From the NCBI RefSeq assembly GCF_009720775.1, contig NZ_WNKW01000002.1, forward strand, positions 496,001-560,000: a DNA stretch of 64,000 nt, in the 5' to 3' direction. The translations under genes were made by a program, and so were the position numbers. The notes beneath the pieces were generated by a model. It was not told the DNA's origin. It saw nothing but the letters and a program-made list of their open reading frames with translations, and searched no databases. This DNA is from Pseudoduganella danionis (GTDB taxonomy: Bacteria; Pseudomonadota; Gammaproteobacteria; Burkholderiales; Burkholderiaceae_D). Shown here piece by piece: positions 1 through 9,263 of the stretch. Position 1 is the first letter of the stretch; every line of letters starts with the position of its first letter.

Positions 1-252
1 TTCTTTGCCGCGCACTCCGTGGCCAGTAGCTGGGTGGGACGGCGCGCATTGGGCAACCGTGCGCTGGCTTCGGCGCTATATCTGTTCTTCTATTACTTCG
101 GTTCCAGTGTGGTGGGGTCGCTCAGCGGCCTGATGTGGGAATCGCATGGCTGGCCCGGCGTGGTGCTGGTGCTGGGCAGCCTGTCGCTGCTGGCACTGGC
201 CATAGGCTGGCGGCTGCGGCAGCTCGCGCCGGTGGCGCAGGCCGATCTGTAA
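1..252 (+). CDS. MFS transporter, C-terminal fragment
   Basis: The reading frame is open from base 1 to the TAA at 250-252, so the gene begins outside the window and only about the last 83 residues are seen. They hold two hydrophobic segments: one around LYLFFYYFGSSVVGSL, a glycine/serine-rich helix typical of the last helices of major facilitator transporters, and a second rich in Leu/Val/Gly just before the end. The tail is short and polar. Family membership is inferred from the helix pattern and the conserved-looking start of the fragment (FFAAHSVASSWVG), as in multidrug or YnfM-like permeases. The substrate cannot be told. The gene converges with the next one at a 61-bp gap. Confidence 0.7.
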   Translation, partial: FFAAHSVASSWVGRRALGNRALASALYLFFYYFGSSVVGSLSGLMWESHGWPGVVLVLGSLSLLALAIGWRLRQLAPVAQADL

Positions 253-313
253 CTGGCCAGGCATAGCGCTGTGATAGCGCTGGGGGCTGCCGGGCCTGCT
301 GCGCTGGTCCGGC

Positions 314-1015
314 TCAGGGGCAGTTGGAATAGGAGCGCCGGCCTTCCGGACTGATGGTGACGCAGTAGCTGCCGAACGCTGTGACGATCTTATACAGACG
401 GGATTTGCGCTCCCCATCCGGCGTGCTCAGCTCCACCATGCGTGCGCCCTGATACCACTTGGGCGGCACCGCCTCATGCGCCGCATTGATGCCACGTTCC
501 AGCCTGGCCTGCATGCTGTCTGGCGGCGGTAAGGGAAAACGCTGGGGCGATTCCGCGCGCAACTGCTGATCGATACGGCCGACACTCTTTCTAGCCTGCT
601 GCAGCAGTTCGTCGGCGCTGGCTGGCGCGGCGCGGGCTGCTGCCGGTTTGTCGAGCGCAAACGGATCATCGTGCGCACTGTCTTGCGCTTGCGTCACTGG
701 CGCAGCACTGGGGCTAGCCGCGATCACAGGCGGACTTTCTGTGACGCTGGATGACTGCGGGGCAGCAGCGCTGGCCTTGTGCAGAGTGATGGCCGCTGCT
801 GCCTTGGCTGCTGCTAAGGGGGCGGGCTTGGGGGGCGGTTCGTGCGGGCGAGGGGTGACGGGAGCAGAAGCGGCGGGTAGCAGCCACTGGATGGCGGGAC
901 CGCGCTGGCGAGTCTGGCGCTGGTTCTGGACGCCTTGCAGCAGGGCGAGCAGCAGTGCGCAATGCAGCAGTACGGTCAGCAGAATGGGCGGCAAGGCGCG
1001 GGGGCGGGCAGTCAT
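314..1015 (-). CDS. Single-pass membrane protein with TonB-like N-terminus, function unknown
   Basis: A 233-residue protein. Residues about 10-28 (PILLTVLLHCALLLALL) form one membrane helix close to the N-terminus. A long Ala/Pro-rich stretch to about residue 120 follows, the layout of TonB-type energy transducers that span the periplasm. The C-terminal part (about 140-233) has charged helices and ends in a small Cys-containing region (GSYCVTISPEGRRSYSNCP); the two cysteines may form a disulfide. The TonB C-terminal fold is not recognisable, so I do not call it TonB. No clear partner lies beside it. Unknown periplasmic protein anchored to the inner membrane is the safest reading. Confidence 0.65.
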   Translation of the reverse strand: MTARPRALPPILLTVLLHCALLLALLQGVQNQRQTRQRGPAIQWLLPAASAPVTPRPHEPPPKPAPLAAAKAAAAITLHKASAAAPQSSSVTESPPVIAASPSAAPVTQAQDSAHDDPFALDKPAAARAAPASADELLQQARKSVGRIDQQLRAESPQRFPLPPPDSMQARLERGINAAHEAVPPKWYQGARMVELSTPDGERKSRLYKIVTAFGSYCVTISPEGRRSYSNCP

Positions 1016-1211
1016 GGCGGCAGCATATCTTGCAAAGTTGATAGCGCCGAGTCATGTCACAACTACTTACAAAATTTGCAAGCTTGACGAAAGCTGATCT
1101 GTCTCAGAGTTGCAGCTTTTCGTGGGCAGCCGCATGCAACGTGGCGGACGCTGGCGAGTCGAAATAGCAGCAGCACAGCCGTGCATGCCGCCACTTCGGA
1201 GGGAAAGCATT

Positions 1212-1547
1212 ATGTTGCCGACACTGGAAATTCATCACCGCTTTCAATTGCTGACACAGGCCGTAGGACAGGCGGCGCAAGCCTGTTCCGGCGAACGGCT
1301 GCTGCCAGCGGAATTGCGCAACAGCGTACAGCGGCTCGACCAGCATGCCGATAAATTGGGCGAAATGCTGGCCACGGCCGATAGCGCTCAGCTGGAGCGG
1401 CTACTGGCGGCAATGCGGGTACTGGTGGAGCGCGCGCGGCAAGTGTGCATCAACGTGCCGCAGATCTCAGCCCATACGCGCAGCGCCGTGCAGGCGGTGC
1501 AAAGCCAGTTGCAGGAATTGCAGACTGATCTCAGTACGCGTGCCTGA
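1212..1547 (+). CDS. Small helical protein of unknown function
   Basis: I chose the ATG at 1212 because GGAGGG stands about 8 bases before it; the frame is open further upstream but without a comparable ribosome site. The 111-residue product has no signal peptide or membrane segment. It is almost wholly helical by composition, with heptad-like Leu/Ala spacing (LDQHADKLGEMLATADSAQLERLLAAMRV within residues 50-85), so a coiled-coil or small helical bundle is likely. I do not recognise a family. It converges with the following minus-strand gene. Confidence 0.6.
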   Translation: MLPTLEIHHRFQLLTQAVGQAAQACSGERLLPAELRNSVQRLDQHADKLGEMLATADSAQLERLLAAMRVLVERARQVCINVPQISAHTRSAVQAVQSQLQELQTDLSTRA

Positions 1548-1627
1548 ATGCCCGGGTATGCGGCAGGTGTGGGTAGAACTGTACGCGGCAGCTGCGGGCG
1601 GCACTGTGCGCGCCACCTGCCGCCTGC

Positions 1628-2401
1628 TTAGCGCCTGGGCAGCAGGTGGCGGAAAGTCGGCTCGATATTGCGCTCATGCAGGTGCTGGATGATGTCGTCC
1701 AGCGTAGCGTCTTTGAGCAGCAGGCCGTCATTGCGTGGCTGCGCGGCCGCGGCGGGGCGCGTGGCCTCTGCCTTGGCGGTGTTTGCCGTCGTTGTTGGCG
1801 GAGTGGCTTCAGTCTGCTGGCTTTGCAGCAGGGCGCAGGCATGGGTCCACTGGCTAGCGCTGATGCTGTGCAGACGCTCCAGAAAAGCGGCCTGACCTGC
1901 GGCGGGCGGCTCCACTTCGAGACCGGCTTCTTCCTCGAAGGCAGCGCCCATGCCGGGGTGGATGAAGGCCGACCACTGGCCATTGCTTTGCACGCGCGGT
2001 GGGCATTCCACACTGGTCTGCGCATGCTGGCCGCCATGCTGCGGTAGCCAGTCCAGTTCGTCTGCCAGCACATCGGGGAAGTAGCTTGCGCACAGTTGCA
2101 GCAAAAAGGTTTCTGCCTGCTCCACCGGCACCGCATGGCTGAGCGACAGCCAGAGCCGATAGCTGTTCTTGCCGGAAATGCTGACGGCCGGTGCCGGCAA
2201 TTCCAGTTGCTCCTGCAGGTAGTTGGCCATGCGGCACAGGTTGTCCCAGTGACGCGGTACGGCCTGCTCCGGCTTGCGACGGAATTCCAGTACCATGGCG
2301 CGCGTCAGGCCCGCGGCTGAAACCAGTTCCAGTGGCTGGCTGTCGTTGTCGCCGTCGAGGCGGTACAGACGGGTGATTTCAGCGTTGAGCGGGGTATGCA
2401 T
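1628..2401 (-). CDS. Conserved protein of unknown function coupled to CoA-transferase gene
   Basis: A 257-residue soluble protein with no signal peptide. The first 170 residues look folded (many Leu/Trp, such as FRRKPEQAVPRHWDNLCRMA). Residues about 185-225 are an Ala/Thr/Pro-rich linker, and a short helical tail (LKDATLDDIIQHLHERNIEP) follows. Its ATG overlaps the TGA of the upstream CoA-transferase by one base (TGATG), so the two genes are probably translated together. That neighbour gives no sure clue to its role. I do not recognise the family. Confidence 0.65.
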   Translation of the reverse strand: MHTPLNAEITRLYRLDGDNDSQPLELVSAAGLTRAMVLEFRRKPEQAVPRHWDNLCRMANYLQEQLELPAPAVSISGKNSYRLWLSLSHAVPVEQAETFLLQLCASYFPDVLADELDWLPQHGGQHAQTSVECPPRVQSNGQWSAFIHPGMGAAFEEEAGLEVEPPAAGQAAFLERLHSISASQWTHACALLQSQQTEATPPTTTANTAKAEATRPAAAAQPRNDGLLLKDATLDDIIQHLHERNIEPTFRHLLPRR

Positions 2402-3630
2402 CAGACCACTCCCTGTGCGCGCAAGGCGGCAATTTCGGCGTCGCTGTGGCCCAGCACTTCGCGCAGGATGTCGTCCGTATGCTGGCCCAGCAGCGGTGGC
2501 GCTACGGCCACATCGGTCGGCGTGCGCGACATCTTCATCGGGCTGCGTACCAGCTTGGTGGTGCCGGCCGTCGGGTGGGGCACCTCCATTACCAGTTCAC
2601 GTGCCAGTACTTGCGGATTCTTGTAGACGTCATCGAGGTTGTTGATGGGGCCGCAAGGCACACCTACTGCTTCCAGTTGTTCGATCCAGAACGCGCGGGT
2701 CTGTTTGGCCACCATTTCGGCCAGGATAGGCACCAGTTCATCGCGATGCTGTACGCGCAGCGGGTTGGTGGCATAGCGCTCATGGGTGGCCAGATCGGGG
2801 CGGCCGCCTACTTCGACAAATTTCTGGTACTGGCCATCATTGCCGCTGGCGACGATGATGTAGCCATCGCTGCAGGCAAAGGTCTGGTAAGGCACGATGT
2901 TGGGATGGGCATTGCCCCAGCGCTTAGGCGCTTTGCCGCTATTCAGGTAGTTGCTGCCCATGTTGGCCAGCATGGCGACCTGCACATCGAGCAGGGCCAT
3001 GTCGATGTACTGGCCTTCGCCGCTGCGGTCGCGGTGGGTGAGGGCCGCGAGGATGGCGATGGTGGCATACATGCCTGTCATCAGATCGGTCAGCGCTACG
3101 CCGGCCTTTTGTGGTCCGCCACCGGGCAGGTCGTCGCGCTCGCCCGTGACGGACATCAGGCCGCCCATACCCTGAATCAGGAAATCGTAGCCGGCGCGGT
3201 GAGCGTAGGGGCCGTTCTGGCCGAAGCCGGTAATCGAGCAGTACACCAGATCCGGTTTGATGGCTTTGAGGGATTCGTAATCAAGACCGTAGCGTTTGAG
3301 CTGGCCGACTTTGTAGTTCTCCAGCACCACATCGCTATGGCGTACCAGTTCGCGGATCAGGGCCTGACCACCAGCGCTGGCGATATCGACCGTGATCGAG
3401 CGCTTGCCGCGATTGGCCGCCAGATAGTAGGCCGCTTCCGTGGTGTCCTTGCCGTCGGCATCCTTGGCGTAGGGCGGGCCCCATGCACGGGTATCGTCGC
3501 CGCTGCCGGGGCGCTCCACCTTGATCACATCGGCGCCGAGGTCCGCCAGATTCTGCGAACACCATGGTCCGGCGAGGACACGGCTGAGGTCGAGGACGCG
3601 GATATGTCCTAATGCTAGTGCAACGGTCAT
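2401..3630 (-). CDS. CaiB/BaiF (class III) CoA-transferase
   Basis: The 409 residues fit the usual length of family III CoA-transferases (formyl-CoA, succinyl-CoA, carnitine or mesaconyl-CoA types), which move CoA between carboxylic acids through an aspartyl-CoA thioester. The N-terminal signature LDLSRVLAGPWCSQNLADLGADVIKVE is split here as LDLSRVLAGPW (residues 13-23) and LGADVIKVERPG (31-42). The likely catalytic aspartate is D182 in ALTDLMTGMY, as judged by its place in formyl-CoA transferase. The acid substrate cannot be told. The gene is upstream of, and overlaps by one base, an unknown gene, and faces away from the toxin-antitoxin pair. Confidence 0.88.
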   Translation of the reverse strand: MTVALALGHIRVLDLSRVLAGPWCSQNLADLGADVIKVERPGSGDDTRAWGPPYAKDADGKDTTEAAYYLAANRGKRSITVDIASAGGQALIRELVRHSDVVLENYKVGQLKRYGLDYESLKAIKPDLVYCSITGFGQNGPYAHRAGYDFLIQGMGGLMSVTGERDDLPGGGPQKAGVALTDLMTGMYATIAILAALTHRDRSGEGQYIDMALLDVQVAMLANMGSNYLNSGKAPKRWGNAHPNIVPYQTFACSDGYIIVASGNDGQYQKFVEVGGRPDLATHERYATNPLRVQHRDELVPILAEMVAKQTRAFWIEQLEAVGVPCGPINNLDDVYKNPQVLARELVMEVPHPTAGTTKLVRSPMKMSRTPTDVAVAPPLLGQHTDDILREVLGHSDAEIAALRAQGVV

Positions 3631-3685
3631 GAGGTCTACCTTTACAAATTTGCTATCAGGCCATTAGTGTAGTGGTTCGTCTCGG

Positions 3686-3740
3686 CTTGTGCACAAGGTT
3701 TTTTCGTCTGCATCTCGTTTCTTGTACAGATTTGTGTACA
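3686..3740 (+). promoter_or_regulatory. YefM-YoeB operator with paired TGTACA sites
   Basis: Two TGTACA palindromes stand at 3723-3728 and 3735-3740, 12 bp centre to centre, about 55 bp before the antitoxin start. In the E. coli yefM-yoeB operon the YefM-YoeB complex represses through adjacent palindromes with this same TGTACA core. A third, perfect palindrome (CTTGTGCACAAG, 3686-3697) lies further upstream and may be a weaker copy. Location and core match; binding itself is inferred. Confidence 0.7.
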
Positions 3741-3795
3741 ATGATTTGCGGGGTAAGCTGTACCGTTTTATTCAATAGCCTGAGGGGCATCATAG

Positions 3796-4068
3796 ATGAA
3801 CGTGTTAACTTTTAGCGAGGCGCGCGCGGAGCTGAAGAGTGTGATGGACGATGTTTGTGCGGATCACAGTCCAGCGATCATCACTCGCCAGAATGGCGAG
3901 GCGGTCGTTATGCTGTCGCTGTCGGATTTCAGCGCAATCGAGGAAACACTTTACCTGCTCGGTTCGCCCAAGAACGCCAGCCGCCTACTCGCCTCTCTGG
4001 AGCAGCTAAATGCCGGCAAGACCCGTAGACGGGCACTGGTACGCAATGAAAAACCAGAAGGCAAGTAA
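3796..4068 (+). CDS. yefM: YefM-family antitoxin (Phd/YefM superfamily)
   Basis: A 90-residue protein beginning MNVLTFSEARAELKSVMDDV, the YefM N-terminal DNA-binding half, followed by the conserved segment ITRQNGEAVVMLSLSDF (about 28-45) and EETLYLLGSPKNASRLLASL (about 49-68). The C-terminus is basic and disordered-looking, as in the part that wraps the toxin. It neutralises YoeB and, with it, represses the operon. GAGGGG precedes the ATG at a somewhat long spacing. The toxin gene overlaps its end by 23 bases, the usual coupled arrangement. Confidence 0.92.
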   Translation: MNVLTFSEARAELKSVMDDVCADHSPAIITRQNGEAVVMLSLSDFSAIEETLYLLGSPKNASRLLASLEQLNAGKTRRRALVRNEKPEGK

Positions 4069-4342
4069 CAAGAAGCAGGCCGCCCAGTTCGTTGTAGCTT
4101 TTACGGATATAGGCTGGGAGGACTATCAGTACTGGCAAATTGAAAATCCGAAACTTGCGCAGAAAATCAATCTTCTGATTGATGCCTGCCTATCCTCGCC
4201 ATATAGTGGAATCGGCAAGCCGGAACCGCTGAAAGGAAATCTGACAGGGCTCTGGTCGCGGCGTATTGATCTCACGCACCGGCTGGTGTATGCCTACGTT
4301 GATGGCGTGCTCAATATTGTCGCTTGCCGTTATCACTATTGA
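4046..4342 (+). CDS. yoeB: YoeB-family mRNA interferase toxin
   Basis: YoeB binds the ribosome and cuts mRNA in the A site. The 98-residue product keeps the YoeB active-site residues: E60 in KPEPLK, R79 in THRLVY, and the C-terminal H97-Y98 in ACRYHY; WSRRI is also present. The ATG at 4046 lies inside the antitoxin gene. E. coli YoeB has 84 residues, so this form carries about 14 extra basic residues at the N-terminus (MKNQKASNKKQAAQF). A later start is not available in the form of a good ATG, so the extension seems real. All catalytic residues are present, so the toxin is probably active. Confidence 0.93.
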   Translation: MKNQKASNKKQAAQFVVAFTDIGWEDYQYWQIENPKLAQKINLLIDACLSSPYSGIGKPEPLKGNLTGLWSRRIDLTHRLVYAYVDGVLNIVACRYHY

Positions 4343-4390
4343 CTAACACTGTTAATTCGATCGCGCCCGCTGGCGTGATAGTGTGGAACC

Positions 4391-5143
4391 ATGTGGCCAT
4401 ATCCTAAAATTGTTGCGCACCGGGGCGGCGGCACGCTGGCACCGGAAAATACCTTGGCCGGTCTGCGCGCCGGTCTTGCCCATGGTTTCCATGCGGTGGA
4501 ATTTGATGTGATGCTGTCGCGCGACGGTATCGGCATGGTGATCCACGATCCCGAGTTTGGCCGCACAGTGGCTGGGCAGGGCAGCGTCGCCACCAGCACG
4601 GCGGCCGAACTGGCGGTGATGGATGCCGGTAGCTGGTTCGGCCCTGCCTACGCAGGCGTCACGATCCCCCGCTACACGGATTTCATCACCTTCTGCCGGG
4701 CCGAACAGATCTGGATGAATGTGGAAATCAAACCGGCCGATGGGTTTGAGGCCGCGACGGGTGAATGGGTTGCAAAAATGACACGCGATCATTTCCCCGA
4801 GGAGCTAGCTGCCGGCGATCCCGCTAAGCTGCCTTTGCTATCGTCATTCAGCTACGCTGCACTGGCAGCAGCGCGCGATGCCGTGCCGGAGCTGCCGCGC
4901 GGCTACCTGCTGGACCGCCTGCCGGACAACTGGCTGGAACAGGCGCAGGCGCTGGGCGCCGTGGCCATCCACACCAACCAGCGTCACCTGACGGCGGCAC
5001 AGGCGGCGGCCGTCAAACAGGCCGGTTACGGCCTGTTCTGCTACACCGTCAACGATCCTGCCCGCGCGCGCGAAATTCTGGGCTGGGGTGTGGATGGCTT
5101 TTGCACCGACCGTATCGATTTGATCGGCCCTGCCTACGCCTGA
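4391..5143 (+). CDS. ugpQ: Glycerophosphodiester phosphodiesterase, UgpQ type
   Basis: It hydrolyses glycerophosphodiesters to glycerol-3-phosphate and an alcohol. The 250-residue protein has no signal peptide, as in cytoplasmic UgpQ. It shows the family motifs in order: [15 protein letters not shown] (residues 7-21, catalytic His and metal-binding Glu), [14 protein letters not shown] (32-46), VIHDP (50-54, second His) and MNVEIK (about 115-120). The C-terminal [21 protein letters not shown] is the closing barrel segment. It stands alone between the toxin gene and alaS. Confidence 0.92.
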   Translation: MWPYPKIVAHRGGGTLAPENTLAGLRAGLAHGFHAVEFDVMLSRDGIGMVIHDPEFGRTVAGQGSVATSTAAELAVMDAGSWFGPAYAGVTIPRYTDFITFCRAEQIWMNVEIKPADGFEAATGEWVAKMTRDHFPEELAAGDPAKLPLLSSFSYAALAAARDAVPELPRGYLLDRLPDNWLEQAQALGAVAIHTNQRHLTAAQAAAVKQAGYGLFCYTVNDPARAREILGWGVDGFCTDRIDLIGPAYA

Positions 5144-5211
5144 CAGCCCTTTACACCGCGCGCTCATATATAATCAACCCTTTGCATCTGCCAGCTACTT
5201 CTGCTTACGAC

Positions 5212-7821
5212 ATGAAATCATCTGAAATCCGCGACAAATTCCTCAAGTTTTTCGAATCCAAGGGTCATACGATTGTCCGCTCCAGCCCGCTGGTACCTGG
5301 CAATGATCCGACCATGCTGCTGACCAATAGCGGCATGGTGCAATTCAAGGACGTATTCCTCGGCCTCGACACCCGCCCGTACTCGCGCGCCACCACCGTG
5401 CAGCGCTGCGTACGCGCCGGCGGCAAGCACAACGACCTGGAAAACGTCGGCTACACGGCACGTCACCACACTTTCTTCGAAATGCTGGGTAACTTCAGCT
5501 TCGGTGACTACTTCAAGCGCGACGCGATCAACTACGCGTGGGAACTGCTGACCAAGGTCTATCTGCTGCCAGCCGAGAAACTGACCGTCACCGTGTATTT
5601 CGAAGATGACGAAGCCTACGATATCTGGGCCAACGAAATCGGCGTACCGAAAGAGCGCATCATCCGTATCGGCGACAACAAAGGTTCGCGCTACGCTTCG
5701 GATAACTTCTGGCAGATGGCCGACGTCGGCCCATGCGGCCCTTGCACCGAAATCTTCTACGACCACGGCGCCGACATCTGGGGTGGCCCTCCGGGCTCGC
5801 CAGAAGAAGACGGCGACCGCTTCATCGAGATCTGGAATCTGGTGTTCATGCAGTTCAACCGCGACGAACAGGGCGTGATGCACAAGCTGCCTAAGCCATG
5901 CGTGGATACGGGCATGGGCATGGAGCGTCTGGCGGCTGTGCTGCAGCACGTCCACAGCAACTACGAAATCGACCTGTTCCAGGCACTGATCAAGGCTGCT
6001 GCACGTGAGACGGGCGCCACCGATCTGGAATCGAAATCGCTGCGCGTGATCGCCGACCACATCCGCGCTGCTTCCTTCTTGATCGTCGATGGCATCATTC
6101 CTAGCTCGGAAGGCCACGGCTACGTGCTGCGCCGTATCATCCGCCGCGCGCTGCGTCACGGTCACAAACTGGGTCAGACCAAGCCATTCTTCTACAAGCT
6201 CGTGAACGACCTCAACATCGAGATGGGCACCGCCTATCCTGAGCTGACGGAAGCCATGGAACGCGTGGCCCAGACACTCAAGCAGGAAGAAGAACGTTTC
6301 GGCGAAACGCTGGAAAACGGCATGAAGATCCTGGAAGCGCAACTGGCCAAGGACGCTAGCCGTCTGGACGGCGCTACCGCCTTCACGCTGTACGATACCT
6401 ACGGCTTCCCGCTGGATCTGACGGCCGACATCTGCCGCGAACGCAACATCACGCTGGACGAAGAAGGTTTCGCTGCCGCGATGGAACAGCAGAAGAAAAC
6501 CGCGCGTGCTGCCGGTAAATTCAAAATGGCTGCCAACGTCGAATACAGCGGCGAGAAAACCAAGTTCGTCGGCTACGAAGAACTGAGCGCGAACGCCAAG
6601 GTCATCGCGCTGTACAGCAACGGCGCTCCGGTACAGCAACTGAATGCAGGCGAGCAGGGCATCGTGGTGCTGGACACCACCCCGTTCTACGCTGAATCGG
6701 GCGGTCAAGTTGGCGATCACGGTGTGATCAAAGCCGCTGGCGCCCACTTCGACGTGGAAGACACGCTGAAGATACAGGCCGACGTGTTTGGCCAGCACGG
6801 CGTGCTGGCACAGGGCACGCTGAAAGTGGGCGATGCCGTGTCGGCCGAAGTCGATCTGGACAAGCGTGGTCGCACCATCCGTAACCACTCGGCGACCCAC
6901 CTGATGCACAAAGCGCTGCGCGAAGTGCTGGGCGGCCACGTGGCGCAGAAAGGCTCGCTGGTTGATCCGGACAAAACCCGTTTCGACTTCAGCCACAATG
7001 CACCGCTGACGGCCGAGCAGATCGCTGAAGTGGAAGCCAAGGTCAACAAGGAAATTCTGGAAAACCAGGCCACCAAAGCCCAGCATATGTCGTTCGACGA
7101 TGCAGTCAAGCATGGCGCGATGGCCCTGTTCGGCGAAAAATACGGCGACGAAGTACGCGTACTCGACATCGGTAGCTCGAAAGAGCTGTGCGGTGGCGTG
7201 CACGTGCAGCGCACCGGCGATATCGGCCTGTTCAAGATCATTGCCGAAGGTGGTGTGGCTGCCGGTATCCGCCGCGTTGAAGCCGTTACCGGCGTGGGTG
7301 CACTGGCACTGGTACAAAACCTGAACCGCCGTCTGCTGGACGCGGCGGCCGCGCTGAAAACCAATCCGGACGAACTGGGCAGCCGTATCGCGCAGGTGCA
7401 AGACCACGTGAAATCGCTGGAAAAAGAACTGGCTGCACTGAAGTCGAAACTGGCTTCGGGTCAGGGCGATGAGCTGGCTGCGCAAGCCACTGACGTGAAA
7501 GGCCTGAAAGTGCTGGCCGCCGTGCTGGAAGGCGCCGATGTGGCCGGCCTGCGCGAAACCATGGACAAGCTGAAAGACAAGCTGAAAACCGCCGCCATCG
7601 TGCTGGCCAGCGTACAGGATGGCAAAGTCAGCCTGATCGCCGGCGTCACGGCGGACTCGACCAGCAAAGTCAAAGCAGGCGAACTGGTCAACTTCGTTGC
7701 ACAACAAGTGGGCGGCAAAGGTGGCGGACGCCCCGATATGGCGCAAGCCGGCGGTACCGATGCTGCGGCCTTGCCGGCAGCGCTGGCCGCTGTCATCGGC
7801 TGGGTGGGGGAGCGCGTTTAA
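5212..7821 (+). CDS. alaS: Alanyl-tRNA synthetase
   Basis: It charges tRNA-Ala with alanine in the cytoplasm. The start at 5212 ([19 protein letters not shown]) matches the family N-terminus, and a TATAAT hexamer stands about 40 bp upstream (5169-5174). The 869 residues agree with the usual length. Class II motif regions occupy the first 240 residues ([31 protein letters not shown]). The editing domain has [11 protein letters not shown] near residue 556-566 and the zinc-binding CGGVH near 659. The C-terminal oligomerisation domain is [15 protein letters not shown] near 835. A complete, ordinary gene. Confidence 0.98.
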   Translation: MKSSEIRDKFLKFFESKGHTIVRSSPLVPGNDPTMLLTNSGMVQFKDVFLGLDTRPYSRATTVQRCVRAGGKHNDLENVGYTARHHTFFEMLGNFSFGDYFKRDAINYAWELLTKVYLLPAEKLTVTVYFEDDEAYDIWANEIGVPKERIIRIGDNKGSRYASDNFWQMADVGPCGPCTEIFYDHGADIWGGPPGSPEEDGDRFIEIWNLVFMQFNRDEQGVMHKLPKPCVDTGMGMERLAAVLQHVHSNYEIDLFQALIKAAARETGATDLESKSLRVIADHIRAASFLIVDGIIPSSEGHGYVLRRIIRRALRHGHKLGQTKPFFYKLVNDLNIEMGTAYPELTEAMERVAQTLKQEEERFGETLENGMKILEAQLAKDASRLDGATAFTLYDTYGFPLDLTADICRERNITLDEEGFAAAMEQQKKTARAAGKFKMAANVEYSGEKTKFVGYEELSANAKVIALYSNGAPVQQLNAGEQGIVVLDTTPFYAESGGQVGDHGVIKAAGAHFDVEDTLKIQADVFGQHGVLAQGTLKVGDAVSAEVDLDKRGRTIRNHSATHLMHKALREVLGGHVAQKGSLVDPDKTRFDFSHNAPLTAEQIAEVEAKVNKEILENQATKAQHMSFDDAVKHGAMALFGEKYGDEVRVLDIGSSKELCGGVHVQRTGDIGLFKIIAEGGVAAGIRRVEAVTGVGALALVQNLNRRLLDAAAALKTNPDELGSRIAQVQDHVKSLEKELAALKSKLASGQGDELAAQATDVKGLKVLAAVLEGADVAGLRETMDKLKDKLKTAAIVLASVQDGKVSLIAGVTADSTSKVKAGELVNFVAQQVGGKGGGRPDMAQAGGTDAAALPAALAAVIGWVGERV

Positions 7822-7854
7822 TCTACTGAACGCCTTGCCGGAGTAGTGTTTATG

Positions 7855-7879
7855 CGGCCTGCGTGACTCACGCAGGCCG
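7855..7879 (+). terminator. Perfect 12-bp hairpin after alaS
   Basis: CGGCCTGCGTGA and its exact reverse complement are separated by one base, 34 bp after the alaS stop. It is followed only by TTGTCGTT rather than a strong T run, so it may be a weak intrinsic terminator or an mRNA 3'-end stabiliser. Confidence 0.5.
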
Positions 7880-8022
7880 TTGTCGTTCATGACAGGCTGT
7901 TGTATACTTTCCAGCTTGCGTTGCAAAGATGCAACGGACAATGAACTATTTTGGTGCAGCGCGTCATTCCTTCCGTTTTGGAGTAGACTGGCGTCAGTCC
8001 TAACAAAACGAGCAGGTTTTTG

Positions 8023-8280
8023 ATGAGCGACACGATATTAGAAGAAGCAATCATGGAATTCCACCAGGAACTTGATGCACGCGGTTTGAATTGCCCTTTG
8101 CCTATTCTGAAAGCAAAGAAAGCGCTGGCAGAACTGCAGAGCGGGGAAGTGCTGCGCATCATGGCGACCGACCCCGGTTCCGTACGGGATTTCCAGGCCT
8201 TCTGCAAACAGACCGGTAACGCTCTGCTGTCGCACGTACAGATGGGCCGCGAGTTTGTGTTTTTGATGCGCCGCAAATAA
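8023..8280 (+). CDS. tusA: TusA-family sulfurtransferase (SirA-like)
   Basis: TusA-like proteins carry persulfide sulfur on one cysteine for thiolation and cofactor pathways. The core begins ELDARGLNCPLPILKAKKAL, with the family CPxP motif; the active Cys is residue 24 if translation begins at 8023. AGG with 6-base spacing precedes this ATG. The ATG at 8053 gives a 75-residue protein that fits the usual length of the family at least as well, so the first 10 residues are doubtful. The gene stands alone between alaS and etfBA. Confidence 0.9.
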   Translation: MSDTILEEAIMEFHQELDARGLNCPLPILKAKKALAELQSGEVLRIMATDPGSVRDFQAFCKQTGNALLSHVQMGREFVFLMRRK

Positions 8281-8377
8281 GCGCATTGCTCTAGTTTTTT
8301 TTCCAGTCATCGTCTAGGAGATTTATTTTTTAGACGATTTCTACTAGCTAAAAAACGCACGATCGTGCTTTATTTTC

Positions 8378-8404
8378 TTGTGTGGCGTGAATTTCTCATA
8401 TAAT
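8378..8404 (+). promoter_or_regulatory. Candidate sigma-70 promoter for etfBA
   Basis: A perfect TATAAT at 8399-8404 lies about 100 bp before etfB. TTGTGT at 8378-8383 is a partial -35 match at 15-bp spacing. Upstream, ATCGTCTA (8309-8316) and TAGACGAT (8331-8338) form an 8-bp inverted repeat after tusA. Confidence 0.45.
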
Positions 8405-8503
8405 CTAGCCCACAGAATTTAGTCCTGCCTAACTGGTGCGAGTGATGTACAGCACCTTGGCCCGGTTTTAACCCCGATTTTTACTTTTTCCAAAGGCACA
8501 GTT

Positions 8504-9253
8504 ATGAAAGTCTTGGTACCCGTTAAGCGCGTGGTCGACTACAACGTTAAAGTGCGCGTCAAATCCGACGGCACCGGCGTGGATATTGCCAACGTCAAAA
8601 TGTCGATGAACCCATTCGATGAGATCGCGCTGGAAGAAGCCACCCGTCTCAAAGAAGCCGGTAAAGTGACCGAAGTGGTGGCCGTATCGTGCGGCGTGAC
8701 CCAGTGCCAGGAAACCCTGCGCACCGGTATGGCGATCGGCGCCGACCGTGGCATTCTGGTAGAAACCAGCGCCGAACTGGAGCCGCTGGCTGTGGCCAAG
8801 CTGCTCAAAGCACTGGCTGACAAAGAACAACCACAGCTGATCATCCTGGGCAAACAGGCGATCGACGACGACTCCAACCAGACCGGCCAGATGCTGGCTG
8901 CGCTGCTGGGCTGGCCACAGGCGACCTTCGCTTCGAAAGTCGTACTGGAAGACGGCAAAGTCACCGTGACCCGTGAAGTGGACGGCGGTCTGGAAACTCT
9001 GGCGCTGACCCTGCCTGCCATCGTCACCACCGACCTGCGTCTGAACGAGCCACGCTACGTGACGCTGCCGAACATCATGAAGGCGAAGAAAAAGCCGCTG
9101 GATGTGACCAAGCCGGAAGATCTGGGTGTAGACGTGACCCCGCGTCTGAAAACCCTGAAAGTGGCCGAGCCGGCCAAGCGTTCCGCTGGTATCACCGTAC
9201 CGGACGTCGCCACCCTGGTCGCAAAACTGCGCACCGAAGCCAAAGTCATCTAA
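8504..9253 (+). CDS. etfB: Electron transfer flavoprotein beta subunit
   Basis: With EtfA it forms a soluble heterodimer that takes electrons from acyl-CoA dehydrogenases and passes them to ETF-ubiquinone oxidoreductase. The 249 residues begin [20 protein letters not shown], and AMP-binding-site elements follow ([27 protein letters not shown] near residues 103-130). The signature [12 protein letters not shown] is near 150-160. The N-terminus, length and partner gene 10 bp downstream all agree. Confidence 0.97.
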   Translation: MKVLVPVKRVVDYNVKVRVKSDGTGVDIANVKMSMNPFDEIALEEATRLKEAGKVTEVVAVSCGVTQCQETLRTGMAIGADRGILVETSAELEPLAVAKLLKALADKEQPQLIILGKQAIDDDSNQTGQMLAALLGWPQATFASKVVLEDGKVTVTREVDGGLETLALTLPAIVTTDLRLNEPRYVTLPNIMKAKKKPLDVTKPEDLGVDVTPRLKTLKVAEPAKRSAGITVPDVATLVAKLRTEAKVI

Positions 9254-9263
9254 AGGAACAATC

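Noticed and set aside
5218..7941. A very long open frame of about 900 codons on the minus strand against alaS
   Set aside because: It is the mirror image of alaS, made by the GC-rich third positions; its protein has no recognisable motif and no ribosome site, while alaS on the other strand is certain.
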